Below, piece after piece: positions 27,656 to 36,417 of a stretch of 64,000 bases of DNA; positions within the stretch are counted from its first letter, which is position 1, and each line of letters begins with the position of its first letter. Below the pieces are notes generated by a model. It had not been told where the DNA came from and did not search any database. It worked only from the letters and a program-made list of their open reading frames with translations. The DNA is from Bacteroides sp. 224 (GTDB lineage Bacteria; Bacteroidota; Bacteroidia; Bacteroidales; Bacteroidaceae). Location: assembly GCF_010500995.1 (NCBI RefSeq), contig NZ_QVMK01000016.1:9108-73107 (forward strand). Reading direction: 5' to 3'. The position numbers were made by a program, and so were the translations under genes.

Positions 27656-28186
27656 TTAAATCGATAAAATAGTTTCAACCTCTGTGTCTTTATCAAAGAT
27701 ATCTATTCCGTGCAGCTCTTTCAACTCAATAATGAAGTTTACATAAACCTTTTTAGGGCTTAACTTTCTAACAAGGTTGCAGGCTGCTTTCATGGTTCCT
27801 CCGGTTGCCAGCAGATCGTCATGTAGTACCACCACATCATTTTCGTTTAAAGCATCCTTGTGTATTTGAATGGCATCTGTTCCGTACTCTTTGCTGTAGC
27901 TTTCTTCTATTACTTCTGCCGGAAGCTTACCAGGTTTGCGAATAGGGATGAATCCCGCGTTTAATCTCGTTGCTAAAATAGGGCCCATTATGAATCCTCT
28001 TGATTCTATTCCTATCACCTTGGTGATTCCTTTATCTTTGTACATTTCGTACATCATATCCGATAGAAGTTGGAGGCATTCGGGGTCTTTAAAAAGTGTT
28101 GTTACATCTTTAAATTGCACACCGGGAATAGGGAAGTCAGGGATGTTTCTAAGGCTCCTGATAAGCTTTTCTTTGTTTTTATCCAT
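27656..28186 (-). CDS. apt: Adenine phosphoribosyltransferase
   Basis: A 176-aa purine-salvage enzyme converting adenine plus PRPP to AMP. The PRPP-binding motif is VVVLHDDLLATGGTMKAAC (about 120-138). Other APT blocks are IPDFPIPGVQFKDVTTLF, GIESRGFIMGPILAT and PIRKPGKLPAEV. Encoded between mnmG and uvrC on the same strand. Confidence 0.97.
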   Translation of the reverse strand: MDKNKEKLIRSLRNIPDFPIPGVQFKDVTTLFKDPECLQLLSDMMYEMYKDKGITKVIGIESRGFIMGPILATRLNAGFIPIRKPGKLPAEVIEESYSKEYGTDAIQIHKDALNENDVVVLHDDLLATGGTMKAACNLVRKLSPKKVYVNFIIELKELHGIDIFDKDTEVETILSI

Positions 28187-28236
28187 TCTTTTAGGTTTCT
28201 ATATAAAAGTAATTGTTTCACGTGAAACATGCGTTT

Positions 28237-30111
28237 TTATCGGCCGCATAAAACCAGCAGAACATTAATGTCGCTGGGAGAAACTCCCGGTATTCTACTG
28301 GCTTGCGCTATGGTTTCGGGATCGATCTTTATTAGCTTTTGTCTGGCTTCTGTGGAGAGAGACTGCAAACTATTGTAGTCGAACTTTCCTTTGATCTTGA
28401 TACTTTCCAAACGCGCTAATTTATCGGCAATCATTTTCTCTCTGTCGATGTAGCCTTGATACTTGATTTGTATTTCTGCTGCTTCGATGATTTCTTCTTT
28501 TCGCTCAGAGATTTTATCGAGTTCGCGTTTAAACGCCGGAATATGTTCCGCAATGTTTTCGATGGTTATTTGAGGGCGATTGATTAAATCGATCAATTTG
28601 CATCCTTGCTTTAATGGGGTAGTGCCTAATGTTTCTAATGCATCATTTATTAATGCAGCTTTAATAGAATAGTTTTTGGTGAAGTCGATGATATGATTGA
28701 TTGCTTCCTTTTTTGTTTTCAATAAATTGTATCGATCTTCTTTGGCTAATCCTAATTGATATGCCTTTTCTGTTAGGCGCACATCGGCATCATCTTGGCG
28801 AAGCAAGATTCTGTATTCGGCTCGGGAAGTAAACATGCGATAAGGTTCATCAACTCCTTTTGTTACCAAGTCATCGATAAGTACACCTATATAAGCTTCA
28901 TCGCGACCGAGTGTAAATGGAGTTCCTCCATGACAGTTAATGTGTGCATTAATACCAGCAATGAGTCCTTGCCCTCCGGCTTCTTCATATCCGGTAGTTC
29001 CGTTTACTTGTCCGGCAAAGAATAGATTTTTGATAACCTTCGATTCCAACGAATGTTTTAATTGGGTAGGGTCGAAGAAATCGTATTCTATGGCATATCC
29101 CGGGCGATAGATAACCAAATCTCTAAATGCAGGAACTTTCTTCAATGCAGCAATTTGAATGTCGAGTGGGAGAGAGGAAGAGAATCCATTTAAATAAAGT
29201 TCTTGCGTAGTTTCTCCTTCGGGCTCCAAGAATAATTGATGCTGAATCTTCTCGGGGAAAGTAACTATTTTAGTTTCAATACTGGGGCAATAACGCGGGC
29301 CAATACTTTGAATTTGTCCGTTGTAAAGGGGCGAATCCGGCAATCCTTTTTCTAATATGGCATGTACTTCTTCGTTGGTATAGCAAGTCCAGCATTGCAA
29401 TTGTTTGAGCTGGCGAGAACCTGTATTCATAAACGAGAACTTATGAAAATCGGATTCGCCATATTGAAGTTCCATCAAGCTATAATCTACGCTTCTTCCA
29501 TCAATACGTACAGGAGTACCGGTTTTCATACGGTCATATTGAACCCCATGTTTTGCGATGGATTCGGTTAACTTGTAAGATGCGGGTTCTGCCATTCTTC
29601 CTCCGGGGATTTGAACCTTCCCTACATGCATCAATCCATTTAAGAAAGTGCCGGCTGTTAAAACAATGGTTTTGGCATGGAAGGTAACATCCAGTTGAGT
29701 TCTTAAACCGATAACCTCTCCATTTTCAACAAGTATTTCTTCTACGGTATCTTGCCAAATATGCAGGTTGTTTGTATTTTCCAGAACCTCTCGCCAAGCC
29801 CATATAAATTTATTGCGGTCGCATTGGGCTCTCGGGCTCCACATAGCCGGACCTTTGGAGCGATTTAATATTCGGAATTGAATAGCTGTTTGGTCGGTAA
29901 TTAACCCCATGTAGCCACCCAAAGCATCAATTTCGCGAACAATTTGTCCTTTCGCGATGCCTCCGACAGCAGGGTTACAGCTCATTTGCCCCATTTTATT
30001 CATGTCCATTGTAATAAGACATGTTTTCGATCCTAAATTGGCAGCGGCAGCAGCAGCCTCACAGCCAGCATGACCGGCGCCAATAACAATCACATCGTAG
30101 TTAAAATCCAT
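28237..30111 (-). CDS. mnmG: tRNA uridine-5-carboxymethylaminomethyl modification enzyme, FAD subunit
   Basis: A 624-aa FAD protein that with MnmE installs the cmnm5 group on wobble uridine-34. FAD-binding motif DVIVIGAGHAGCEAAAAAA at the N terminus; SCNPAVGGIAKGQIVREID and FFAGQVNGTTGYEEAGGQGL are highly conserved MnmG blocks, and the two Cys regions seen in family members are present (SCNPAVGG; QCWTCYTNEEVH). The C-terminal helical domain binds MnmE and tRNA (IPGVSPSDINVLLV). First gene of the mnmG-to-deoC run. Confidence 0.97.
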   Translation of the reverse strand: MDFNYDVIVIGAGHAGCEAAAAAANLGSKTCLITMDMNKMGQMSCNPAVGGIAKGQIVREIDALGGYMGLITDQTAIQFRILNRSKGPAMWSPRAQCDRNKFIWAWREVLENTNNLHIWQDTVEEILVENGEVIGLRTQLDVTFHAKTIVLTAGTFLNGLMHVGKVQIPGGRMAEPASYKLTESIAKHGVQYDRMKTGTPVRIDGRSVDYSLMELQYGESDFHKFSFMNTGSRQLKQLQCWTCYTNEEVHAILEKGLPDSPLYNGQIQSIGPRYCPSIETKIVTFPEKIQHQLFLEPEGETTQELYLNGFSSSLPLDIQIAALKKVPAFRDLVIYRPGYAIEYDFFDPTQLKHSLESKVIKNLFFAGQVNGTTGYEEAGGQGLIAGINAHINCHGGTPFTLGRDEAYIGVLIDDLVTKGVDEPYRMFTSRAEYRILLRQDDADVRLTEKAYQLGLAKEDRYNLLKTKKEAINHIIDFTKNYSIKAALINDALETLGTTPLKQGCKLIDLINRPQITIENIAEHIPAFKRELDKISERKEEIIEAAEIQIKYQGYIDREKMIADKLARLESIKIKGKFDYNSLQSLSTEARQKLIKIDPETIAQASRIPGVSPSDINVLLVLCGR

Positions 30112-30137
30112 AAAATCCTTTCTAAATATGTAGTATG

Positions 30138-30145
30138 CAAAGTTA
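30138..30145 (-). promoter_or_regulatory. Promoter -7 box (TAACTTTG) of the mnmG-deoC operon
   Basis: A perfect TAnnTTTG on the minus strand, 26 bases before the mnmG ATG. Confidence 0.55.
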
Positions 30146-30251
30146 CGTGTTTATTTTCTTTCTGCCATATAATATGCGAAAAGCGTAATTGTATCTAATT
30201 GTTAAACAGTGGTTAAGAATGGTTGTAGGGGGTGTTTTCGTTAATTCATTC

Positions 30252-30284
30252 TTGTATGAATATTCAAGAAAACATCTATTTTTG
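30252..30284 (+). promoter_or_regulatory. Promoter of the TPR membrane protein gene
   Basis: The -7 box TATTTTTG lies at 30277-30284 with a TTG at 30252-30254, 22 bases upstream. The ATG at 30305 follows after 20 bases. Confidence 0.5.
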
Positions 30285-30304
30285 TGGAAAAGGGAAAATA
30301 AAAT

Positions 30305-31978
30305 ATGAGGCATAGACATTGGCTGCTATTGATTGTTGCATTGTTGGGATTGACGTCGTGTGTGTATAAGTCGGCTCCTTTTCCGTTTATGACGAAAGTT
30401 GACTCTCTGTTGGAAGTTAAACCGGATAGCGCATTATCGCTATTGGAATCTTTAACGGATGTTGAATCTATGAGTTCCTCACAGCAAGCTGAATATGCGT
30501 TGCTTTTAACCAAGGCAATGGATAAAAATATGCTTCCTTTTGTAAATGATTCATTGATAAAAACAGCAGTGGATTATTACCAAAAAAGTTCTGATGAGTA
30601 TATAAAAGCAGATGCCTATTATTACCAGGGCAGAGTTTACCGACAATTGGGAGACGATAAATTTGCAGTAGAATCTTTTCTGGCCGCATTAGATGCTCTT
30701 GGCGAGAATACCGAAACCAAACTGAATGTGATTATAAATGCCAATCTGGCTTCTTGTTATACCAATCAGGGGTTGTATGCTCGTGCGATGGAAAGGTATA
30801 GAAAAGCATATTCTATTGGATTAAAAATTGCCGATAAAGAGAATTATGCTTTTCTATTAAGAGACATAGGTAATACATTCTTGTTTTTAGAGGAACCGGA
30901 TAGTGCATTGAATTATTATCAGCAAGGGTTGGCAGTGGCTTATAGCGCAAATGATTCTCTTTGGACCTCTACCATTCTTTTTGATATAGCCCATTTTTAT
31001 AATGAAAGGGCCATTTTTGATAAAGCGAATGAATATGTTTCTCAAGCTATTTATTTCAATCCGGAATCGGAAGATCTATCTTCCTATTATTTCCTGAAGG
31101 GCAGTGTTTTTCTGAGCCTTGAAAGAAATGATTCGGCCGATTATTATATCAAGAAAAGTTTAGAGAATGCCAATATGTATATAAAAGCAGCTTCTAACCT
31201 GACTTTATATAATTTGTCTAAAACCTCCGGCAGATATGGTGATGCAGTTAATCATATTGATGAGTATATTCTGTACATAGATTCTATTCAGTATTTTAAT
31301 CAGCGAGAAGAGATTGCAAAGCTGATGAATGATTATGCTTTGGAGTCTCATAAGAAAGAAGTTACAGTTAAGCAGCAGCGTTTCATGCTTTATTTGGTTA
31401 TTGCATTTTTAATGTTGATTACTTTGGCTGTTTATATATTCTTCTATTTAGATAGGCGGAAAAAGAAAGAATTAATAGGTCTGCAAGAGGAGTTGATGCA
31501 GAATCGTTCGAAACTGATGCAGTATCAGAATGTGCTTGCCAATTCGAAATCTGAGTTCGAAAAAGAAAGACAGGAAAATGAATCGGCTCAACGATTGCTC
31601 GAAGCCAGGCAGAAAGAACTATGTATGCGTCTGTTTCAAACAAAAGCTGTTTATAGGATTATACAAGATTTCGAGGCATCTCGCAAGCAAAAAAAGGTGC
31701 CTAAAGAATTGACAGAACAAGATGCCGCCAAGATACAGCAAGCTATTGAAGAAATATACATTGATTTTATACAACAATATCAATATAACTTTCCTCAACT
31801 GTCTGAGGGAGACGTTTATTGCTGTGCTTTAGCTTATATGGAATTCTCTAATCCTTTGATTGCTTATCTTATGAGAGTCGACCCAAATGTTGTGACTCAA
31901 CGCAGGTACAGAATTAAAGGAAAGCTCGATGAACAAAGCTTTAATTCCATTTTTGGTGCTTCTTCGGGAGGGAAATAA
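30305..31978 (+). CDS. TPR lipoprotein/membrane regulator with C-terminal HTH-like region
   Basis: A 557-aa protein. The N terminus has a lipobox (LLGLTSC) after a hydrophobic stretch. Residues about 35-330 are TPR-like repeats (DSALSLLESL, SSDEYIKADAYYYQGRVYRQ, YARAMERYRKAYSIGLKIAD). A single membrane helix follows (FMLYLVIAFLMLITLAVYIFF, about 360-380), then a coiled coil rich in K/E/Q (about 385-440). The end (FPQLSEGDVYCCALAYMEFS, then VDPNVVTQRRYRIKGKLDE) resembles a LuxR-like helix-turn-helix in which the sensor helices are replaced. This layout is common in Bacteroides as a putative one-protein signalling device. The adjacent DUF3244 gene may be its target or partner. Confidence 0.7.
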   Translation: MRHRHWLLLIVALLGLTSCVYKSAPFPFMTKVDSLLEVKPDSALSLLESLTDVESMSSSQQAEYALLLTKAMDKNMLPFVNDSLIKTAVDYYQKSSDEYIKADAYYYQGRVYRQLGDDKFAVESFLAALDALGENTETKLNVIINANLASCYTNQGLYARAMERYRKAYSIGLKIADKENYAFLLRDIGNTFLFLEEPDSALNYYQQGLAVAYSANDSLWTSTILFDIAHFYNERAIFDKANEYVSQAIYFNPESEDLSSYYFLKGSVFLSLERNDSADYYIKKSLENANMYIKAASNLTLYNLSKTSGRYGDAVNHIDEYILYIDSIQYFNQREEIAKLMNDYALESHKKEVTVKQQRFMLYLVIAFLMLITLAVYIFFYLDRRKKKELIGLQEELMQNRSKLMQYQNVLANSKSEFEKERQENESAQRLLEARQKELCMRLFQTKAVYRIIQDFEASRKQKKVPKELTEQDAAKIQQAIEEIYIDFIQQYQYNFPQLSEGDVYCCALAYMEFSNPLIAYLMRVDPNVVTQRRYRIKGKLDEQSFNSIFGASSGGK

Positions 31979-32051
31979 TCATTTGTTATGTTTTTAATGA
32001 AATAGAAGTGTAACTATCTGATTATCAGTAATAAAAAAGTTCCTTATGTTA

Positions 32052-32082
32052 TTGGGAAACGCTTATTTGTTAGCTACCTTTG
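32052..32082 (+). promoter_or_regulatory. Promoter of the DUF3244 gene
   Basis: TTG at 32052-32054 and TACCTTTG at 32075-32082 are 20 bases apart, a near-ideal Bacteroides -33/-7 pair. The upstream word tgattatcagtaa is shared with the region before the second structured RNA (about 32838-32850), so the two promoters look like duplicates. Confidence 0.65.
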
Positions 32083-32111
32083 CATCCAAACCACTAAAAT
32101 TATTAAGCGTT

Positions 32112-32474
32112 ATGAAAACGAAATTATTATTAGCTTCTTTCTTTAGCTTCGTATTTATGGCAAGTGCCAATGCAATTACAATTAGAGAGCTTATTCTAAA
32201 AACTAAACCGGATCGCACTCCAACAATGAACGAAGTTCCTGTTCCGGACGTAAATGTTATCGGGAATGCTGTAGTTGTAGATTTTGCCGAGGAAACAAAA
32301 GATGTCTTTATCTTGGTTACTGATGATGAAACAGGACAGGTTCTTCATCAGGAAGTTCTTTCAGTTGATAAGAATACCACTCTATATATTGATTTAGATA
32401 CTTCATTATCAACAAAATACAATGTAGATGTAGAAACAGATTTTGATAGCGTTTACAGTCAGTTTTCTCTTTGA
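32112..32474 (+). CDS. DUF3244 domain-containing small secreted protein
   Basis: A 120-aa protein starting MKTKLLLASFFSFVFMASANA, a clean signal peptide. The mature part is a small beta-sandwich pattern (VNVIGNAVVVDF, DVFILVTDDETGQVLHQEV, NTTLYIDLDTSLSTKYNVDV) typical of DUF3244. A longer frame begins at 32046 but would start upstream of the -7 box. The gene lies between the TPR regulator-like protein and a structured RNA. Function is unknown; DUF3244 genes often follow TPR-type sensors in this genus. Confidence 0.8.
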   Translation: MKTKLLLASFFSFVFMASANAITIRELILKTKPDRTPTMNEVPVPDVNVIGNAVVVDFAEETKDVFILVTDDETGQVLHQEVLSVDKNTTLYIDLDTSLSTKYNVDVETDFDSVYSQFSL

Positions 32475-32494
32475 TTAAATTAAATAAGATTAGT

Positions 32495-32673
32495 GGTTGT
32501 TTATTTAGAATGTGATTGGATTTCAATTTGCTATAACAACATAACAACTTGAAGATGTAAAAATAGGTTTTAAGCTTCTTTTAATCCAAACCTTTTATGA
32601 ATAATTTAGCCGGTTTCTTTTGCGCAAATTGAGTAACATTGAAATCCAATTAACATTCTGAACGATAACAGCC
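32495..32673 (+). ncRNA. Candidate 6S-like / Bacteroidales-1-type structured RNA, copy 1
   Basis: A 179-nt segment closes on itself. GGTTGTT (32495-32501) pairs with AACAGCC (32667-32673), and agaatgtgattggatttcaa (from 32508) pairs with the complementary strand ending near 32659. TTTGC/GCAAA extends the stem, and a small hairpin AGGTTT..AAACCT lies in the middle. A 25-nt core at 32558-32582 is identical in copy 2 (33041-33065), and the stem differs by paired changes. A long interrupted hairpin of about 180 nt with its own terminator is the shape of 6S RNA, which binds RNA polymerase. The family name is an inference. A possible -7-like box TCTCTTTG overlaps the end of the DUF3244 gene (32467-32474). 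Confidence 0.5.
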
Positions 32674-32688
32674 AAACTAAAGAACAGA

Positions 32689-32728
32689 GCGAACGGAAGA
32701 TATAGACAGGTCTTTCGTTCGCTTTTTT
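32689..32728 (+). terminator. Rho-independent terminator after RNA copy 1
   Basis: gcgaacggaaga (32689-32700) pairs with tctttcgttcgc (32711-32722), 12 bp with one G-U, followed by six T. Confidence 0.9.
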
Positions 32729-32893
32729 ATTGGCCATAAAATACTCGTTTTCATCGGCGTTTCCTGTTTAGGGTGGGAGATATGGCGGGTGTTTTCCCTG
32801 CTTGTTATTATTTTCAGAAAATAAAATTGTAAGTTGTTGATTATCAGTAAGCAAAAACTTCTATTTGTTATTTAATCGAGTTCTTTTGTTGCT

Positions 32894-32901
32894 TATCTTT
32901 G
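32894..32901 (+). promoter_or_regulatory. Promoter -7 box (TATCTTTG) upstream of RNA copy 2
   Basis: A perfect TAnnTTTG followed by gcattaaac, similar in surroundings to the DUF3244 promoter (TACCTTTGCATCC). No ATG with a useful frame follows, so the transcript is probably non-coding. Confidence 0.5.
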
Positions 32902-32977
32902 CATTAAACAATAAGGAAAAGCAATACTCCCGAAAGGTATACTTTGTGAGGAGTTTGAAATTAAGTAGTGCAATAGT

Positions 32978-33150
32978 GGTTGTTTTTTAGAGTGGAATTG
33001 AATTTCGGATTTGCTATATATGCAACAACTAAAAAGAACATAAAAATAGGTTTTAAGCTTCTTTTTAACCCGAACCTACCTGTGAATGAATTAGATATGT
33101 CTCTCTCTTAATAGCTGTATCTGAAGTTCAATTCACATTCTAAAAAACGT
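32978..33150 (+). ncRNA. Candidate 6S-like / Bacteroidales-1-type structured RNA, copy 2
   Basis: Paralogue of 32495-32673. GGTTGTTTTTT at 32978 pairs with AAAAAACGTC near 33142-33151, and agagtggaattgaatttc (from 32990) pairs with the strand gaagttcaattcacattc (33123-33140). GCTAT/ATAGC extends the stem. The 25-nt core at 33041-33065 is identical to copy 1, while the arms differ in sequence but keep pairing, the mark of a conserved RNA fold. A hairpin terminator follows. Confidence 0.5.
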
Positions 33151-33158
33151 CAATTATA

Positions 33159-33190
33159 CAGCGAAAGCGAATCGCTGATTATTTTCTTTC
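33159..33190 (+). terminator. Terminator-like hairpin after RNA copy 2
   Basis: cagcga (33159-33164) pairs with tcgctg (33172-33177), followed by a T-rich run attattttctttcttt. It is weaker than the one after copy 1. Confidence 0.65.
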
Positions 33191-33305
33191 TTTACATTTG
33201 CATTAGCCAGCCTTTTTTCGAGAAAAAAGGGATTAATTTTTATAAAAGGCCTTCTCTCCGCGAGGAGAGAGGTCTTGATGTTTTAATGAAAAAGTTTGAA
33301 AAGTT

Positions 33306-33397
33306 TTTCTCCATCCGGGTGTAGAATGCGTCTCCACCCGGATGGAGAAGTCGCTTACACCCAGGTGGATAAGCCCTCTACACCCGGGTGGAGAAAG
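33306..33397. repeat. Four palindromic units, exact 23-nt period (locus F)
   Basis: Units tccatccgggtgtaga, tctccacccggatggaga, ttacacccaggtggataa and tctacacccgggtggaga have centres at 33316.5, 33339.5, 33362.5 and 33385.5, 23 nt apart each time. The first is the flipped form of the others. Each unit is itself an imperfect palindrome. A related hairpin (cttctctccgcgaggagaga) lies just upstream at 33251-33270. Confidence 0.9.
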
Positions 33398-33443
33398 AAA
33401 GATGAAACTGTATCTGAATTCAGGACAATATACCACTTACCAA

Positions 33444-33548
33444 GTGTGACACTTGTGACACTTCGGTGATGCTTTTCCGAAAAGTATCACCCACTATTTA
33501 GTTCTGTAAATCAACCTGTTAGAACGCCGTGTGACACTTGTGACACTT
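33444..33548. repeat. Perfect 20-nt direct repeat flanking a hairpin (locus G)
   Basis: gtgtgacacttgtgacactt occurs at 33444-33463 and 33529-33548, 85 nt apart. Between them lies a hairpin, ggtgatgctttt/aaaagtatcacc (33465-33491), and the word itself is a tandem of gtgacactt. It sits downstream of ybeY's stop. Confidence 0.9.
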
Positions 33549-33586
33549 TTTGATCGAAGAAATCGATCTGAGCAGAGAGAGTTTGC

Positions 33587-34015
33587 TTAAATTCTTGAGT
33601 TTTCAAGCATTAAAAGTGCTTTATTCTCCGCTTCTTCCATGATTTCTCTTTCTCCGGGTCCTTTATCATCTATTCCACATAAATGCAGAATGCCATGAAT
33701 TATAACCCGATGCAATTCCTGTTCATAAGGAACATCGAATTGCTCTGCATTTGTTTTTACGGTATCCAGGCTTATAAATAAGTCGCCGGATATTTTGTTT
33801 CCCTCTGTATAATCAAAAGTGATGATATCCGTATAGTAATCATGCTGTAAGTAGGCGATGTTTACCTCCAGTATTTTTTCATCGGAACAGAAGATATAAG
33901 CGATTTCACCGACTTTCTTACTGTATGTAGCGGCTACTTCCTTAATCCAGCTTGTTACTTCCTTTTTAAGGATTTGAGGCATCTTTACCCCATCTGTTTG
34001 ATACGTTATTGGCAT
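33587..34015 (-). CDS. ybeY: Endoribonuclease YbeY (rRNA maturation)
   Basis: A 142-aa metal-dependent RNase involved in 16S rRNA 3'-end maturation and ribosome quality control. The metal site is in HRVIIHGILHLCGIDDKGPG. The first two His of the HxxxHxxxxxH motif are present, but the third position is Asp (GIDDK instead of GYDH), which I believe to be a trait of this phylum rather than decay. ITFDYTEGNKISGDLFIS is another conserved block. It is 5 bp downstream of the nucleoside-recognition gene and probably co-transcribed. Confidence 0.93.
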   Translation of the reverse strand: MPITYQTDGVKMPQILKKEVTSWIKEVAATYSKKVGEIAYIFCSDEKILEVNIAYLQHDYYTDIITFDYTEGNKISGDLFISLDTVKTNAEQFDVPYEQELHRVIIHGILHLCGIDDKGPGEREIMEEAENKALLMLENSRI

Positions 34016-34020
34016 ATATA

Positions 34021-35253
34021 TTAAAAGAAAAATAGATAACTAAATAAAATAGCGGCAATAATCCCGGAGAAATCGGCAATCAGTCCACAGCTAACAGCAT
34101 TTCGTGTTTTACTGATTCCTACACTACCAAAGTATACAGCCAGAATATAAAAGGTAGTATCCGAAGCACCCCTTACCACGCTGGCGGTTCGGCCTACAAA
34201 TGAATCGGCTCCATACTCTTTCATGGCATCTATCATTAACCCGTTGGCACCGCTGCCACTAAGAGATTTCATAAGTGCAGTAGGGAGTGCTCCTACAAAG
34301 CTGGTATCTATACCAAAAAAGCCAAAGAATGCGCCGATTCCATCGACTATAATATTCATAGCACCGGAAGTACGAAATACAGCAATCCCTACCAGGAAGG
34401 CAACTAAATAGGGGATAATTCTTACAGCAGTAGTAAAACCATCTTTAGCACCTTCTACAAAAGAATCGAATACATTGATCTTTTTTCGCAACCCACTGAC
34501 GATAAAGCAGATGATGACCGAAAACAACAATACGTTGGCTACCAGTGTAGAGTAGATATTAACCTTTTCCTGCGGCATGGTAACAAATAAATAGATGATG
34601 CCTGCAAAGAAAATACTTAGCCCCGTAAGAAATACTAAAGTGCCTTTGGTGAAGATATTTATCTTCTGAGAAATGCTTACCACAGTAATCCCTACAAATG
34701 TAGAAACAAAGGTGCTTAATAATATGGGAATAAATATATCGGTAGGTTGGGCAGCTCCCATCTGTGCCCTGTAAACCATGATGGTAATTGGTATTAACAT
34801 GAGTCCGGAGGTGTTCATCACCAGAAACATAATCATGGAGTTGGAAGCAGTATCTTTTTTAGGATTGAGTTCCTGAAGCTCTTTCATGGCTTTTAGTCCT
34901 AAAGGTGTTGCCGCATTATCGAGTCCCAGCATATTAGCCGAAATATTCATGAACATAGATCCCATGGCCGGGTGTCCTTTCGGTATCTCAGGGAATAATT
35001 TGCAAAGAACCGGACTCAACCAGCGAGAAAGGTTACTTATTAAGCCGCTGTTCTCGCCAATCTTCATAATACCTAACCAGAGAGAAAGTATGCCTGTAAG
35101 TCCCAAAGAGATTTCGAAAGCCGTTTTAGAAGAGCTAAATGTGGAGTTTACTATTTCAGTAAAGATGTCGGTATCGCCCCAAAAGACCAGACGAACGACT
35201 GCAACAATAAATGCTATAATGAAAAATCCAATCCAAATATAATTCAGGACCAT
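34021..35253 (-). CDS. Nucleoside-recognition (SpmA/SpmB-like) membrane protein
   Basis: A 410-aa integral membrane protein with two Gate-type domains, corresponding to fused spore maturation proteins A and B. The first half has TGILSLWLGIMKIGENSGLI and MSANMLGLDNAATPLGLKAM-like FMNISANMLGLDNAATPLGL. The second half has FTTAVRIIPYLVAFLVGIAV, GALPTALMKSLSGSGANGLM and GASDTTFYILAVYFGSVGI. About ten hydrophobic segments are visible. The organism does not sporulate, so the name reflects ancestry only; transport of a nucleoside-like solute is a guess. Confidence 0.88.
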   Translation of the reverse strand: MVLNYIWIGFFIIAFIVAVVRLVFWGDTDIFTEIVNSTFSSSKTAFEISLGLTGILSLWLGIMKIGENSGLISNLSRWLSPVLCKLFPEIPKGHPAMGSMFMNISANMLGLDNAATPLGLKAMKELQELNPKKDTASNSMIMFLVMNTSGLMLIPITIMVYRAQMGAAQPTDIFIPILLSTFVSTFVGITVVSISQKINIFTKGTLVFLTGLSIFFAGIIYLFVTMPQEKVNIYSTLVANVLLFSVIICFIVSGLRKKINVFDSFVEGAKDGFTTAVRIIPYLVAFLVGIAVFRTSGAMNIIVDGIGAFFGFFGIDTSFVGALPTALMKSLSGSGANGLMIDAMKEYGADSFVGRTASVVRGASDTTFYILAVYFGSVGISKTRNAVSCGLIADFSGIIAAILFSYLFFF

Positions 35254-35339
35254 AATGTATGTGGCTTATAATTATCGCAAAAATAGGAAATATGTTTTAT
35301 TTTCTTCTTAAAATAAACGGCTATCTCTGTTATCTTTTA

Positions 35340-35347
35340 TACTTTTG
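35340..35347 (+). promoter_or_regulatory. Promoter -7 box (TACTTTTG) of ruvB
   Basis: A perfect TAnnTTTG, 27 bases before the ruvB ATG. Confidence 0.6.
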
Positions 35348-35374
35348 CTCTTTAAACAAGGAGAGATACCCTGA

Positions 35375-36403
35375 ATGGAAGAAGATTTTGATATACGAAA
35401 CCATCGGTTGAACAATAACGAACGCGAATTTGAGAATGCTTTACGTCCACTTAGCTTTGATGATTTTAGTGGGCAGGATAAGGTAGTTGATAATTTGAGA
35501 ATCTTTGTAAAAGCAGCTCGCTTACGTGGCGAAGCGCTCGACCATGTTTTGCTTCACGGACCTCCGGGATTGGGAAAAACCACCCTCTCCAATATCATAG
35601 CCAATGAATTGAATGTAGGTTTTAAAGTAACCTCGGGGCCTGTATTGGATAAACCCGGCGACTTGGCCGGTGTACTTACCAGCCTTGAACCTAACGATGT
35701 GTTGTTTATCGACGAAATCCATCGTCTGTCGCCCGTAGTGGAAGAATACCTTTATTCTGCAATGGAAGATTATCGGATTGATATAATGATCGATAAAGGA
35801 CCTTCTGCCCGAAGCATTCAGATTGATTTAAGTCCATTTACATTGGTAGGTGCTACCACTCGTAGCGGATTGCTGACAGCTCCTTTAAGAGCGCGTTTCG
35901 GAATAAACCTGCATCTGGAGTATTACGATGATGATGTATTGAGTGGAATTATAAAACGCTCATCCAGTATACTAAATGTTCCCTGTTCTTTTCAGGCAGC
36001 TGCCGAAATAGCTTCCCGGAGCCGGGGTACCCCTCGTATTGCCAATGCTTTATTGCGGCGTGTGCGCGATTTTGCGCAAGTAAAAGGCTCCGGTTCTATT
36101 GATACGGAGATTGCAAACTTCTCGCTCGAAGCATTGAATATTGATAAGTATGGACTCGATGAAATAGATAACAAGATTCTTTGTACCATTATAGATAAAT
36201 TCAGGGGAGGGCCTGTGGGGCTAACCACCATTGCTACAGCCCTTGGAGAAGATGCCGGTACCATTGAAGAAGTATATGAACCTTTCCTGATTAAAGAAGG
36301 GTTTTTAAAGCGTACACCAAGAGGTCGCGAAGTAACCGAGTTAGCATACAAGCATTTAGGCAAAAGTCTGTATAACGGGCGGCAAAACACATTATTCGAT
36401 TAA
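35375..36403 (+). CDS. ruvB: Holliday junction branch migration helicase RuvB
   Basis: A 342-aa AAA+ motor that drives RuvA-bound Holliday junctions. Walker [16 protein letters not shown] (about residue 60), Walker [20 protein letters not shown], sensor 1 [20 protein letters not shown] with the Arg finger, and the C-terminal winged helix ([39 protein letters not shown]). It starts a short run with the flippase gene 14 bp downstream. Confidence 0.97.
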   Translation: MEEDFDIRNHRLNNNEREFENALRPLSFDDFSGQDKVVDNLRIFVKAARLRGEALDHVLLHGPPGLGKTTLSNIIANELNVGFKVTSGPVLDKPGDLAGVLTSLEPNDVLFIDEIHRLSPVVEEYLYSAMEDYRIDIMIDKGPSARSIQIDLSPFTLVGATTRSGLLTAPLRARFGINLHLEYYDDDVLSGIIKRSSSILNVPCSFQAAAEIASRSRGTPRIANALLRRVRDFAQVKGSGSIDTEIANFSLEALNIDKYGLDEIDNKILCTIIDKFRGGPVGLTTIATALGEDAGTIEEVYEPFLIKEGFLKRTPRGREVTELAYKHLGKSLYNGRQNTLFD

Positions 36404-36417
36404 CTAAAACTATTTCA

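Noticed and set aside
33233..33436. 67-aa minus-strand open frame
   Set aside because: It is translation of the palindromic 23-nt array (locus F).
33587..34015. YbeY as an inactive pseudoenzyme because the third metal-binding His is Asp
   Set aside because: The rest of the motif and the protein are well kept, and I recall this substitution as usual in Bacteroides, so it is not evidence for decay.
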